Source: an uncultured Verrucomicrobiales bacterium (GTDB lineage Bacteria > Verrucomicrobiota > Verrucomicrobiia > Verrucomicrobiales > Akkermansiaceae). Taken from it: a stretch of 41,999 nt of DNA. The position numbers were made by a program, and so were the translations under genes. The stretch lies in NCBI GenBank assembly GCA_937916505.1, contig CALFSW010000209.1, positions 1 through 41,999 of the forward strand, given 5' to 3'. Shown here in pieces: positions 35,002 to 41,999 of this stretch (position 1 is the stretch's first letter; every line of letters begins with the position of its first letter). Under the pieces are notes generated by a model that saw only the letters and a program-made list of their open reading frames with translations, was not told the origin of the DNA and searched no databases.

Positions 35002-36288
35002 CACTGCCGTGGCAATCAGCCCCGTGCTCAATCCCCACCAAATTCCGGCTACTCCCATCCCCTGCCAGAACGCCAGATAAATCCCAAACGGCATCCCAAC
35101 CAGCCAGTGCGCCGTGAACATGATCAAAGCCGGCTTCTTCACATCATCCATCCCGCGCAAAGCACCCGAGGACAAAATCTGCGAATGATCCGCGATCTGA
35201 AAAATCGCCGCGATCCACAACAGTCCCACCACGATCTCGATTGGTCCGTCTTCGGTCAAAAATGAAGCCGCCAAAGCCTCGTCAAAAATCAAAAACACCC
35301 CCACAAAGACCAACGAAACCATAAATCCCATCAGCCACCCGCTCACCACAATCGGACGCATTCTCTCATACTGCTTTGCCCCCTGTGCCTCCCCAATCTG
35401 CACCGTCAGTGCCATCGACAATCCCAGCGGAACCATGAAAGTCGTCGCCACGCACATCATCGCCACCTGATGTGCCGCCAACGCCGCCGCTCCCAATGTT
35501 CCAATCAAGAGCGCAGCCACGATAAAGGCGCTCATTTCCGCCGAAACCTGTAAACTGGCCGGCCAGGCAACCTTCCAAAAATCCGCCAATTCCTTCCGTT
35601 TGGGTTTCAAAAACCAACGATGCGGAGACCAATCCTTCAAATCAGGACTGTAACGGCACCACACCATCACCCCGATCATACTCGCCAATCGCGCCAACAA
35701 GGTCGCCAAACCCGCCCCCTCCAGGCCCATCGCCGGTGCGCCCCAGTTTCCGTCAATCAGCAACCAATTGAGGAAGACATTCAGCCAGACTCCCGCAAAA
35801 ATGATCCAAAAAACGGGCCACGGCTTCGCCATGCCATCCGAGTGATTTCGCACCACCATACTCACAAGCGCCGGCGTCATCGATGCGCTCACGAGAAGGT
35901 AGAATACCGGCAACTGTTCCACTACCTCGGGGTCCTGCTTCAAGAAGGGTAGCAGCGGGATACTGACCCAGCTCAGCACAAAAGTGATCGCTCCCAGAAC
36001 CAAACTCAGCAAAAAACCATCCCGCAAGGCCGCCTTCGCCTGCCGAGGATCATTCGCTCCCCGCGCCTGCGAAACCTTCACCGAAACCGCAATCGCAACG
36101 CCAATTCCCAACATCAACGGCAGAAATAAAATCGAATGCGCCAGCGTTGCCGCCGCCAAATCCACCGTCCCGACCTGCCCGATCATATAGGTGTCGACCA
36201 GCCCCATCAGCATCTGGCTGACCTGACCGGCCATCAACGGCAGCGCGAGAACGAACGTCGCCCGCCCCTCGCGCACGATAGAACTCAT
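34936..36288 (-). CDS. MATE-family efflux transporter
   Basis: A 450-residue inner-membrane transporter with about 12 predicted spans in two homologous halves. It begins MSSIVREGRATFVLALPLMAG. The family signatures are visible: GLVDTYMIGQVG and LAAATLAHSI in the first half, and IGTLGAAALAAHQVAMMC and MVPLGLSMALTVQIGEAQG in the second. MATE proteins export cationic drugs or metabolites in exchange for Na+ or H+; substrate not predictable. The divergent SGNH/PVC gene starts at 36450, so the 161 bases between them should contain both promoters. Confidence 0.93.
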   Translation of the reverse strand: MSSIVREGRATFVLALPLMAGQVSQMLMGLVDTYMIGQVGTVDLAAATLAHSILFLPLMLGIGVAIAVSVKVSQARGANDPRQAKAALRDGFLLSLVLGAITFVLSWVSIPLLPFLKQDPEVVEQLPVFYLLVSASMTPALVSMVVRNHSDGMAKPWPVFWIIFAGVWLNVFLNWLLIDGNWGAPAMGLEGAGLATLLARLASMIGVMVWCRYSPDLKDWSPHRWFLKPKRKELADFWKVAWPASLQVSAEMSAFIVAALLIGTLGAAALAAHQVAMMCVATTFMVPLGLSMALTVQIGEAQGAKQYERMRPIVVSGWLMGFMVSLVFVGVFLIFDEALAASFLTEDGPIEIVVGLLWIAAIFQIADHSQILSSGALRGMDDVKKPALIMFTAHWLVGMPFGIYLAFWQGMGVAGIWWGLSTGLIATAVLLGWRAWGKTAQEGSARPKVI

Positions 36289-36449
36289 CCCGCTGTCTAA
36301 CGACCCCTTCCGGAAAGCTCAAGATTGATTCCATTTTCAAAATCAACTATCCCCCTGTGGCAAACCCAAGTGGCATGATCCGTCCCGGTCATGACCACCC
36401 GCCGCAGCTCCGCTGCCAAATCCAATCCGCATCCAAGCTCTCTCTAATC

Positions 36450-39400
36450 ATGAAAGTCCTCCTCATATTTCTCCTCGCGATCTGCACCTCCCAAGCCGCG
36501 CCCTTCAAACTCGAAAAGGACTCCCGCATCGTCCTCCTCGGTAACGGCCTCGGCTCCCGCATGATGCAGTCGGGACGCTTCGAAGCGAGCCTTCATGTCT
36601 TGCACCCCGAAAAGCACCTCTTCATCCGTAACATGTGCGATGAAGGTAATACCCCCGGCTTCCGCCCCCACTCCGGCCGCCCCTCACCCTGGGCCTTCCC
36701 CGGTGCCGAGAAATTCCACCCCCCTCTCTCGAAAGCCAAAGACCGCTGGGGCTCCGGAAACACCGGAACAGGCTCCATGCCCACTCCGGACGAATGGCTC
36801 ACCCAACTCAAACCCGACATCATCATCGCCTTCTTCGGCTACAACGAATCATTCAAAGGCCAGGCCGGACTCGAAAGCTTCAAAGGCGAACTCCGCGCCT
36901 TTATCAAGCACACCCGCGCTCAAAAATACAACGGAACTGCTGCTCCCAAACTCGCCCTCGTTTCACCCCCGGGCTTCGAGGACCCCTCAACTGATCGTGA
37001 GCGCGTCGTCGATGCTAACCTTGCTCTCTACACCGCTGCCATGGAGGGAGTCGCAAAAGAGGAAAAAATCGCCTTCCTAAACTGCAATGCCCCTTTTCAA
37101 TCTTGGTTCAAGGTAAAAGAAACGCTCACTCGCGACGGCATCCTATTTAACAGCACCGGCCACGAACATCTTGCCGAGCTCATAGTCGACAAGCTCTTCG
37201 GAGGCCGCCCCGCCGATGCCTTCCGCTACGGAATCCGCTTAGCCGTCCGCGAAAAAAACTGGCTCTGGGAAAAATACTACAAAATCCCCAACGGAGTCCA
37301 CGTCTACGGCCGCCGCCACCGCCCCTTCGGCCCCGTCAACTACCCGCCCGAGCTCAAAAAACTCGAGCAAATGTGCGCCGTCCGCGACCAGGCGATCTGG
37401 GCCGCCGCCCAAGAAAAACCCTTCGATCTCGCCGCCGCCGATGCCAAAACCATCACCCTCCCCGAAGTCAAATCCAACTATCGCCCCAGCAAGAAAAACG
37501 GCACCACCGAATACCTCTACGGCGACAAAGCCCTCGCCTCCTTCACCACCGCTCCCGGCTACAAAATCGAGCTCTTCGCCTCCGAAAAAGAATTCCCCCA
37601 CCTCGCCAACCCCGTCCAAATCGCCTTCGACAACCAAGGCCGCCTCTGGGTCGCCACCATGCCCACCTACCCGCATTGGAAACCCGGTGATCCCAAACCC
37701 TCCGACAAGCTCCTCATCCTCGAGGACACCGACAACGACGGCAAAGCCGATAAGGAAACGATTTTCGCCGACAAGCTCCACCTCCCCACCGGATTCGAGA
37801 TCTCGCACGATGGCGTCTACGTCGCCCAAGGCAACCACCTCGTTCTCTTAAAAGACACCAACGGCGACGACAAAGCCGACGTCCGCGAAATCGTCCTCAG
37901 CGGATTCGATGACCACGACACCCACCACGTCATCTCCGCCTTCTGCGCCGATCCCTCCGGCGCCATCTACATGGGCGAGGGCACCTTCCTCCACAGCAAC
38001 GTCGAAACCGCCTACGGCCCCGTCCGCAGCTCAAATGGTGGCTTCTTCCGCTACAGCCCGCAACGCAACCACCTCGAGCGCACCGCCCGTCTCTCCATCC
38101 CCAACCCCTGGGGCACCGCCTTCGATGACTTCGGCCAACCCTTCTTCCTCGAAACCTCCGACCCCGACCTCCACTGGATGACCCCTGGCTCCGTCAATGT
38201 CGACTACGGCCAATTCTGCCCCAAGCCTCCCGCCATCCTGGAAAAAAACCAACGCATCCGCCCCACCTCCGGGCTCGAATTCGTCTCCAGCCGCCACTTC
38301 CCCGATGAGGTCCAAGGCGACATCATCCTCGGAAACACCATCGGCTTCCTCGGTCTCAAACAACACCAGATCCTCGACTCCGAATCCGGCTACAAAGCCA
38401 AACACCGCCACGACCTTCTCAAATCTTCCGATGGTAACTTCCGCCCCGTCGATCATGAGTTCGCGCCCGATGGCTCCCTCTTCCTCTGCGACTGGCACAA
38501 CGTCCTCGTCGGCCACATGCAACACAGCGCCCGCGATCCCCTCCGCGACCACAAACACGGCCGCATCTATCGCATCACCTACCCAAGTCGCCCCCTCGTC
38601 AAGCCCGCCAAAATTCACCAGGCTTCCCTCGAAACCCTCTTCGAGAACCTCACCCTCCCCGAATACCGCACTCGCTACCGCACCCGCCGCGAACTCCGCA
38701 GCCGCGACCCGGGAGAATTCTTCCCCGTCCTTCAAAAATGGGACGCTTCCCTTGATCCAAGATCGCCTCGTTACGAGCACCATCTCCTCGAAGCCCTCTG
38801 GGTCACCTGGGGTCTCAACGCAGTCGATGAAACCCTCCTCAAATCACTCCTCGCCGCCCAAGATCCCCGCGTCCGCGCCGCCGCCATCCACGTCCTCCGC
38901 TACAGCGGTCACCAGATCTCCGACCAAGCCGACCTCCTCCAGAAATCCGCGTCCGACAAGTCCGCCCGCGTCCGACTCGAAACCGCCGTCGCGGCCTCCT
39001 GGCTCACTCCCAAGAAAGGCCTTCCCGTTTTAGAAACTATCTCGAAGCAACCCATCGACAACTGGATCAAACCCGTCCTCGAAACTGCCGCCTCCCACCT
39101 CAAAGGGCAGGAAGTCAAAGGTGACGCCGCCGAAGAACTCCGCAAACCCACCAGCCCTCTCAAAGGCGAAGCCCTCATCCTCTTCAAAAAAGGAGCCGAA
39201 GTTTACAGCCGCGAAGGCCACTGCATCACCTGCCACCAACCCGATGGCGAAGGCCTCCCCGCCGCCATGTTCCCTCCGCTTTCCAAAACAAAGTGGGTCG
39301 AGGGCAGCGAAGACCGCCTCATCAAACTCACCCTCCACGGCCTCCTCGGCCCCATCGAAATCAAAGGCAAAAAATACCCCGGCCAAGTCCCCATGACTGC

Positions 39401-39578
39401 CTTCAAGCAGCTCTCCGACAAAGAACTTGCCGCTGTCCTCACCTACGTCAGAAACACCTTCGGCAACAAAGCCCCCATGGTCACCCCCGCCAAAGTCAAA
39501 GAAGTCCGCGAAGCCACCAAATCCCAACCCAGCTTCTACGCCCCCGCCGACCTCCTCAAAGAACACCCACACAAGTAA
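36450..39578 (+). CDS. secreted SGNH-like / PVC dehydrogenase / HEAT / cytochrome c fusion
   Basis: A 1042-residue exported protein from ATG 36450; a GTG at 36357 is in frame but would put 31 residues before the signal peptide MKVLLIFLLAICTSQAA. An SGNH-hydrolase-like domain occupies about 25-260 (RIVLLGNGLGSRM, IIIAFFGYNES, DGILFNSTGHEHLAE). The GDS-type nucleophile is replaced by GNG, so the domain is probably non-catalytic. Next comes the PVC dehydrogenase propeller (about 360-740, GYKIELFASEKEFPHLANP, EDTDNDGKADK), then HEAT-like helices (about 760-900), then a cytochrome c domain with CITCH (C925, C928, H929). The role is probably periplasmic carbohydrate oxidation. Confidence 0.87.
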   Translation: MKVLLIFLLAICTSQAAPFKLEKDSRIVLLGNGLGSRMMQSGRFEASLHVLHPEKHLFIRNMCDEGNTPGFRPHSGRPSPWAFPGAEKFHPPLSKAKDRWGSGNTGTGSMPTPDEWLTQLKPDIIIAFFGYNESFKGQAGLESFKGELRAFIKHTRAQKYNGTAAPKLALVSPPGFEDPSTDRERVVDANLALYTAAMEGVAKEEKIAFLNCNAPFQSWFKVKETLTRDGILFNSTGHEHLAELIVDKLFGGRPADAFRYGIRLAVREKNWLWEKYYKIPNGVHVYGRRHRPFGPVNYPPELKKLEQMCAVRDQAIWAAAQEKPFDLAAADAKTITLPEVKSNYRPSKKNGTTEYLYGDKALASFTTAPGYKIELFASEKEFPHLANPVQIAFDNQGRLWVATMPTYPHWKPGDPKPSDKLLILEDTDNDGKADKETIFADKLHLPTGFEISHDGVYVAQGNHLVLLKDTNGDDKADVREIVLSGFDDHDTHHVISAFCADPSGAIYMGEGTFLHSNVETAYGPVRSSNGGFFRYSPQRNHLERTARLSIPNPWGTAFDDFGQPFFLETSDPDLHWMTPGSVNVDYGQFCPKPPAILEKNQRIRPTSGLEFVSSRHFPDEVQGDIILGNTIGFLGLKQHQILDSESGYKAKHRHDLLKSSDGNFRPVDHEFAPDGSLFLCDWHNVLVGHMQHSARDPLRDHKHGRIYRITYPSRPLVKPAKIHQASLETLFENLTLPEYRTRYRTRRELRSRDPGEFFPVLQKWDASLDPRSPRYEHHLLEALWVTWGLNAVDETLLKSLLAAQDPRVRAAAIHVLRYSGHQISDQADLLQKSASDKSARVRLETAVAASWLTPKKGLPVLETISKQPIDNWIKPVLETAASHLKGQEVKGDAAEELRKPTSPLKGEALILFKKGAEVYSREGHCITCHQPDGEGLPAAMFPPLSKTKWVEGSEDRLIKLTLHGLLGPIEIKGKKYPGQVPMTAFKQLSDKELAAVLTYVRNTFGNKAPMVTPAKVKEVREATKSQPSFYAPADLLKEHPHK

Positions 39579-39718
39579 CTCCCTCCGTGCCTCGCAAATT
39601 ATTCTTTTACGAGGACAGGTGTCCGAGCCAGCCAGTTCAGTAGACGTGGAAGTGAGCTGAGGCTCGCCGGTTTCCGGGCCACCACCGACGTTGGTGAAAT
39701 TTGTTCATTGAGTCTTGC

Positions 39719-39916
39719 TCATAATCCCTCGTACTGAAAAATCTCTTCTATCGACGTTTTGAATAGCCGGGCCGCTTTGAACGCTAAGGGCAGGCTAGGA
39801 TCAAATTTGCCTTTTTCAATGGCATTGATGGTCTGCCGCGAGACCTCGAGCTCACTGGCCAAGCGAGCTTGGGTCCAGTCCCGTTCGGCCCGAAGCACTT
39901 TTAGACGATTTTTCAT
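39719..39916 (-). CDS. XRE-family small DNA-binding regulator
   Basis: A 65-residue helix-turn-helix protein from ATG 39916; the longer frame to 39964 overlaps the upstream gene and is rejected. The HTH is clear: DWTQARLASELEVSRQTINAIEKGKFDPSLPLAFKAARLF, where the recognition helix is around VSRQTINAIE. Such one-domain XRE proteins next to small membrane proteins usually act as repressors of their own operon. Its start overlaps the stop of the 4-TM gene as ATGA (39913-39916), so the two are coupled. Confidence 0.9.
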   Translation of the reverse strand: MKNRLKVLRAERDWTQARLASELEVSRQTINAIEKGKFDPSLPLAFKAARLFKTSIEEIFQYEGL

Positions 39917-40335
39917 TGGTACTTTCTTTGTCCGTTTATCAGCCCGGCGAGAAACGTCAGACACATCAGCATAACCAGGTGAGAGATTTCCGGTTCGAAG
40001 GGAATCAGCTTTATATCCTCCAGCATTTCATAGCTAAGACCACACACCAGTCCAACCCCCAGGGTGAGGGCGCCAGCATCAAGGAAGATTTTTTGGTGCA
40101 ATTCGTCCATCCCATGCAGGTAGGTTTTGTTCGCAAAAATCATGCCAAAGCCAATTCCCAGAGTAAGAAGAACGCCGGCAATCGTTAGCGACGTGTTGTA
40201 ATTCCACAAGAATCCAGGCCCAAAAGCGGCCAGTGCCGAAGCCGCGATCCACGCAACGATCCAGTATCTTAGCCGGGTGATATTCTGCGAGTTGCTGGCC
40301 GCCCAGTCACTCGTTTCTGTTTTCAGTTTCTTCAT
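39913..40335 (-). CDS. four-span membrane protein paired with XRE regulator
   Basis: A 140-residue inner-membrane protein with four hydrophobic segments at about 23-43, 48-68, 86-104 and 116-134. A charged motif HGMDELHQKIFLDA sits between spans 2 and 3. It resembles the small DUF2178-like or related membrane proteins that sit next to XRE regulators of the YozG type; the DELQ-type motif is a family trait I recall. The biochemical function is not known. It is first in a two-gene operon with the XRE regulator, and starts directly downstream of the regulatory region at 40336-40420. Confidence 0.75.
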   Translation of the reverse strand: MKKLKTETSDWAASNSQNITRLRYWIVAWIAASALAAFGPGFLWNYNTSLTIAGVLLTLGIGFGMIFANKTYLHGMDELHQKIFLDAGALTLGVGLVCGLSYEMLEDIKLIPFEPEISHLVMLMCLTFLAGLINGQRKYQ

Positions 40336-40666
40336 ATGTCTTGTTTGTTTGTCGTATTGTAAAGCTTGCTTGATTGGAAGATGTCGCCGCCCATCATAAA
40401 AGTCAATTTACTTTTACATAAAGACAGAGAAACACGACTTTATCTGATTGGCCGTTTTGACGGGTTGGCAGAGCCAGCGATTGCCTGGGGTCCGTAGTAG
40501 GCTGGCCTCAAATTGTCGTTCTACATTCCCCACCCTCTGATCGAAGAATAAGGAAGGCCTATCTTGCCCGCCGCCATGTTCCCCCGCTTGGACACTGCTT
40601 TCGCTGCAGTCTTACAACTTTCTCCACCTCCTTGACTCTTCGTCTACGCTACTTCATATTGTAAAC
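40336..40666. promoter_or_regulatory. 331-bp intergenic region between the XRE pair and the TA pair
   Basis: The only candidate signals are weak. On the minus strand, TACAAT (40356-40361) could be a -10 for the 4-TM gene, and repeats TTTAC-TTTTAC (40407-40417, plus strand) next to TTGACT (minus, 40401-40406) could be an operator or -35. On the plus strand, TTGACT (40632-40637) and CATATT (40655-40660) with a 17-base spacer lie just before the UPF0175 start. A 17-base match to the cytochrome gene is at 40567-40583. No ORF of substance is seen. Confidence 0.35.
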
Positions 40667-40984
40667 ATGCCTACTGTGACCGTATCCGCCCGTGTTGATG
40701 AAGAACAGGCTAGCTTGATCGAAGCCCTCGCCGAGGAAGAGGGTTGCGACCGCTCAACCCTGATGAAGACCCTGCTCAGACGCGGAATTTCGGACCTTCG
40801 TCTCGAGACTGCCGTTCGCTCCTACGCAAAGGGAGAGGTCACCTTGTCGCGGGCGGCGGAAAAGGCGGGACTTTCCATCTGGGACTTCATCGCCCTAATG
40901 CCCGGGAAAAACCTGGCACTCAACTATGACCTCGAAGAATTCGAGAACGATCTCCGCAGTATCGAATCGCACCAAGAATTCTAA
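40667..40984 (+). CDS. UPF0175-family antitoxin
   Basis: A 105-residue protein. The N-terminal 40 residues are RHH-like (TVSARVDEEQASLIEALAEEEGCDRSTLMKTLL), and the rest is the UPF0175 segment (AVRSYAKGEVTLSRAAEKAGLSIWDFIALM). UPF0175 proteins are DNA-binding antitoxins of PIN/DUF3368 toxins. The ATG lies about 7 bases after a -10-like CATATT, so a leaderless transcript is possible. Its stop overlaps the start of the PIN gene (TAATG, 40982-40986). Confidence 0.88.
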   Translation: MPTVTVSARVDEEQASLIEALAEEEGCDRSTLMKTLLRRGISDLRLETAVRSYAKGEVTLSRAAEKAGLSIWDFIALMPGKNLALNYDLEEFENDLRSIESHQEF

Positions 40985-41472
40985 TGATCGTCGTTTCAGA
41001 TGCGAGCCCTTTGATCTTCCTGGCAAAACTTGATCGTCTTGACATCCTTTCAGAACTTTTTGGAGGGAAAATCACCGTTCTAAAATGTGTCGTCGATGAG
41101 ATTCTCAATGACCGTGCCGGTCTTGTCGAAAGAGAGCGACTCAAGGCTTTTCTTAAAGAAGATGCACACATCCTCACCTTCACCGAATCCGACATCGAGT
41201 CCCGATCTCTCAGCGCGAGCGATCAATATTCCCTCACCTATTGCGAGCGAAATCAGGCCGACTGGCTCATCGCTGATGAACGCCTTCTCCGCCGCGTGGC
41301 GGGAGCAAAGGGCATTGCCACAATTGGATTTCTCGGTTTGCTCATCCGAACCATCGGGGCAAATGTTCTCACAAAAGAGCAGGTGAAACTCGATCTCGAA
41401 GCCGCCATTTCCCTCCACGGCCTGCGGATCTCCCTGCCACTCTACCAACGGGTTCTTCACGAGCTTCGTTAA
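40984..41472 (+). CDS. PIN-domain toxin (DUF3368-like)
   Basis: A 162-residue PIN-type ribonuclease candidate. The first acidic residue D6 (VVSDASPLIFLAKLDRLDIL) and E39 are in place. The third part SLSASDQYSLTYCERNQADWLIADERLLRRVA supplies D80 and D98, although family members often have Glu where D80 is. The C-terminal GIATIGFLGLL segment is the DUF3368 hallmark. The start overlaps the antitoxin stop by one base, so toxin translation depends on the antitoxin frame. The RNA target is not readable. Confidence 0.85.
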   Translation: MIVVSDASPLIFLAKLDRLDILSELFGGKITVLKCVVDEILNDRAGLVERERLKAFLKEDAHILTFTESDIESRSLSASDQYSLTYCERNQADWLIADERLLRRVAGAKGIATIGFLGLLIRTIGANVLTKEQVKLDLEAAISLHGLRISLPLYQRVLHELR

Positions 41473-41606
41473 CCTCGTCAAAGTCGCCTGTCTTCTCACA
41501 ATCGTTGAAGCTGATTGAAACGACATGATGACGAAACAACAGAGACCCACCATTGAACAAGAACTCGGAACTTTCGGTTAAACCGACCTTTCTCTACCAT
41601 CCATCA

Positions 41607-41999
41607 ATGGCTTTTCTCCGCACATGTATGGGACCTCTCCTTTTGTTTCTCTCGCTTGGAAGTTGCAAAGAACAAACCCCTACGACCACTGAAATCGAGT
41701 TTCAGGATCTGGCCAAGGGTTTGACAATCGAGTCGATCAATCACCGTGGAAATGCCTGGCAAGTCGTCACGATGGATCCCGACAAGTCGAGTCCCTCGGT
41801 CCGGCTTTCCGATTCAACCGGAAAACCACTGCGGGATTTTTCGGCTTTTCAAGACGTGGCTCAAAAGGCCAACGAAACAATCATCTGGATGATGAACGCC
41901 GGCATGTTTCACAAAGGCGGTTCGCCGGTGGGCCTCTGCATCAGCGACAGGGCGTTTGGTTGGCTGGGCTATTCTTGGATGGGGGCTGCGGTTTTGATG
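41607..41999 (+). CDS. lipoprotein, phosphodiester glycosidase (NAGPA/DUF2233)-like, 3' end outside the window
   Basis: The frame from ATG 41607 is open to the right edge (131 codons); ATG 41628 is an alternative. The signal peptide ends in a lipobox-like LSLGSC, so lipidation is likely. The segment VRLSDSTGKPLRDFSAFQDVAQ...WMMNAGMFHKGGSPVGLCI matches the N-terminal part of the NAGPA/DUF2233 phosphodiester glycosidase domain, whose N-G/A-GMF and PVGL elements are characteristic. The last 15 residues before the edge do not resemble the usual continuation, so a frameshift or an unusual insertion cannot be excluded. Separated from the PIN gene by 134 bases. Confidence 0.7.
   Translation, partial: MAFLRTCMGPLLLFLSLGSCKEQTPTTTEIEFQDLAKGLTIESINHRGNAWQVVTMDPDKSSPSVRLSDSTGKPLRDFSAFQDVAQKANETIIWMMNAGMFHKGGSPVGLCISDRAFGWLGYSWMGAAVLM

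Noticed and set aside
39590-39624. Hairpins CCTCG...CGAGG and GGACAGGTGTCC just after the cytochrome fusion stop
   Set aside because: The two structures overlap, neither has a T tract, and no attC-type core (GTTRRRY with RYYYAAC) surrounds them, so neither terminator nor attC is supported.
41525-41581. Eighteen-codon frame starting ATGATG before the NAGPA-like gene
   Set aside because: Too short, with no family, span or conserved motif visible.

Overview
The window looks like chromosomal DNA of a Verrucomicrobiota bacterium, most likely order Verrucomicrobiales. The basis is protein content: secreted PVC-type dehydrogenase/HEAT/haem-binding (CxxCH) proteins, ThuA and DUF1080 proteins, LamG proteins, a C-terminal WS[ST]VPG module, and coding starts that almost all lack a Shine-Dalgarno sequence. 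No rRNA, tRNA or CRISPR array was found.

Layout. 1-1247: the 3' part of an integron-type tyrosine recombinase running in from the left edge, then a mosaic of short degenerate repeats. 1290-8409: a SixA-like phosphatase, then a leftward group of a YhaO-like nuclease, a YhaN-like SMC ATPase and a secreted esterase, followed by a separate lipase. 8643-14296: a zinc-ribbon membrane protein with its own terminator, the tightly coupled tyrA-aroA-cmk-plsC operon, and a small lipoprotein with a strong terminator. 14410-17524: a rightward LuxE-like acyl-protein synthetase plus LuxC-like acyl-CoA reductase, then polyphosphate kinase 2. 17540-30909: a secreted and extracellular block. It holds a 1465-residue ThuA/discoidin/dehydrogenase/HEAT/cytochrome fusion, a tandem LamG protein, a 1061-residue calcium-repeat protein, a DUF1080 protein, a PQQ-type propeller protein, a ThuA protein and a hypothetical membrane-anchored protein.

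31156-36288: gatB, followed almost without gap by a nucleotidyltransferase gene and a 60-residue acidic protein gene. Next comes an 887-bp IS5-family element whose transposase needs a -1 frameshift and carries Asn where the second catalytic Asp is expected; it sits in the start of a signal-peptide gene. A MATE transporter follows. 36450-39578: a second PVC cytochrome fusion with a degenerate SGNH domain. 39719-41999: an XRE/4-TM membrane protein pair, a UPF0175/PIN toxin-antitoxin pair, and the start of a phosphodiester glycosidase-like lipoprotein.

Together the genes combine housekeeping (aromatic amino acids, CMP phosphorylation, phospholipid acylation, tRNA-dependent amidation) with a large periplasmic or extracellular carbohydrate and redox apparatus, and with small mobile or selfish modules. 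The less ordinary parts are the LuxE-LuxC pair without luciferase, the giant fusion proteins, the gatB-linked nucleotidyltransferase and small-protein pair, and the general absence of Shine-Dalgarno motifs.
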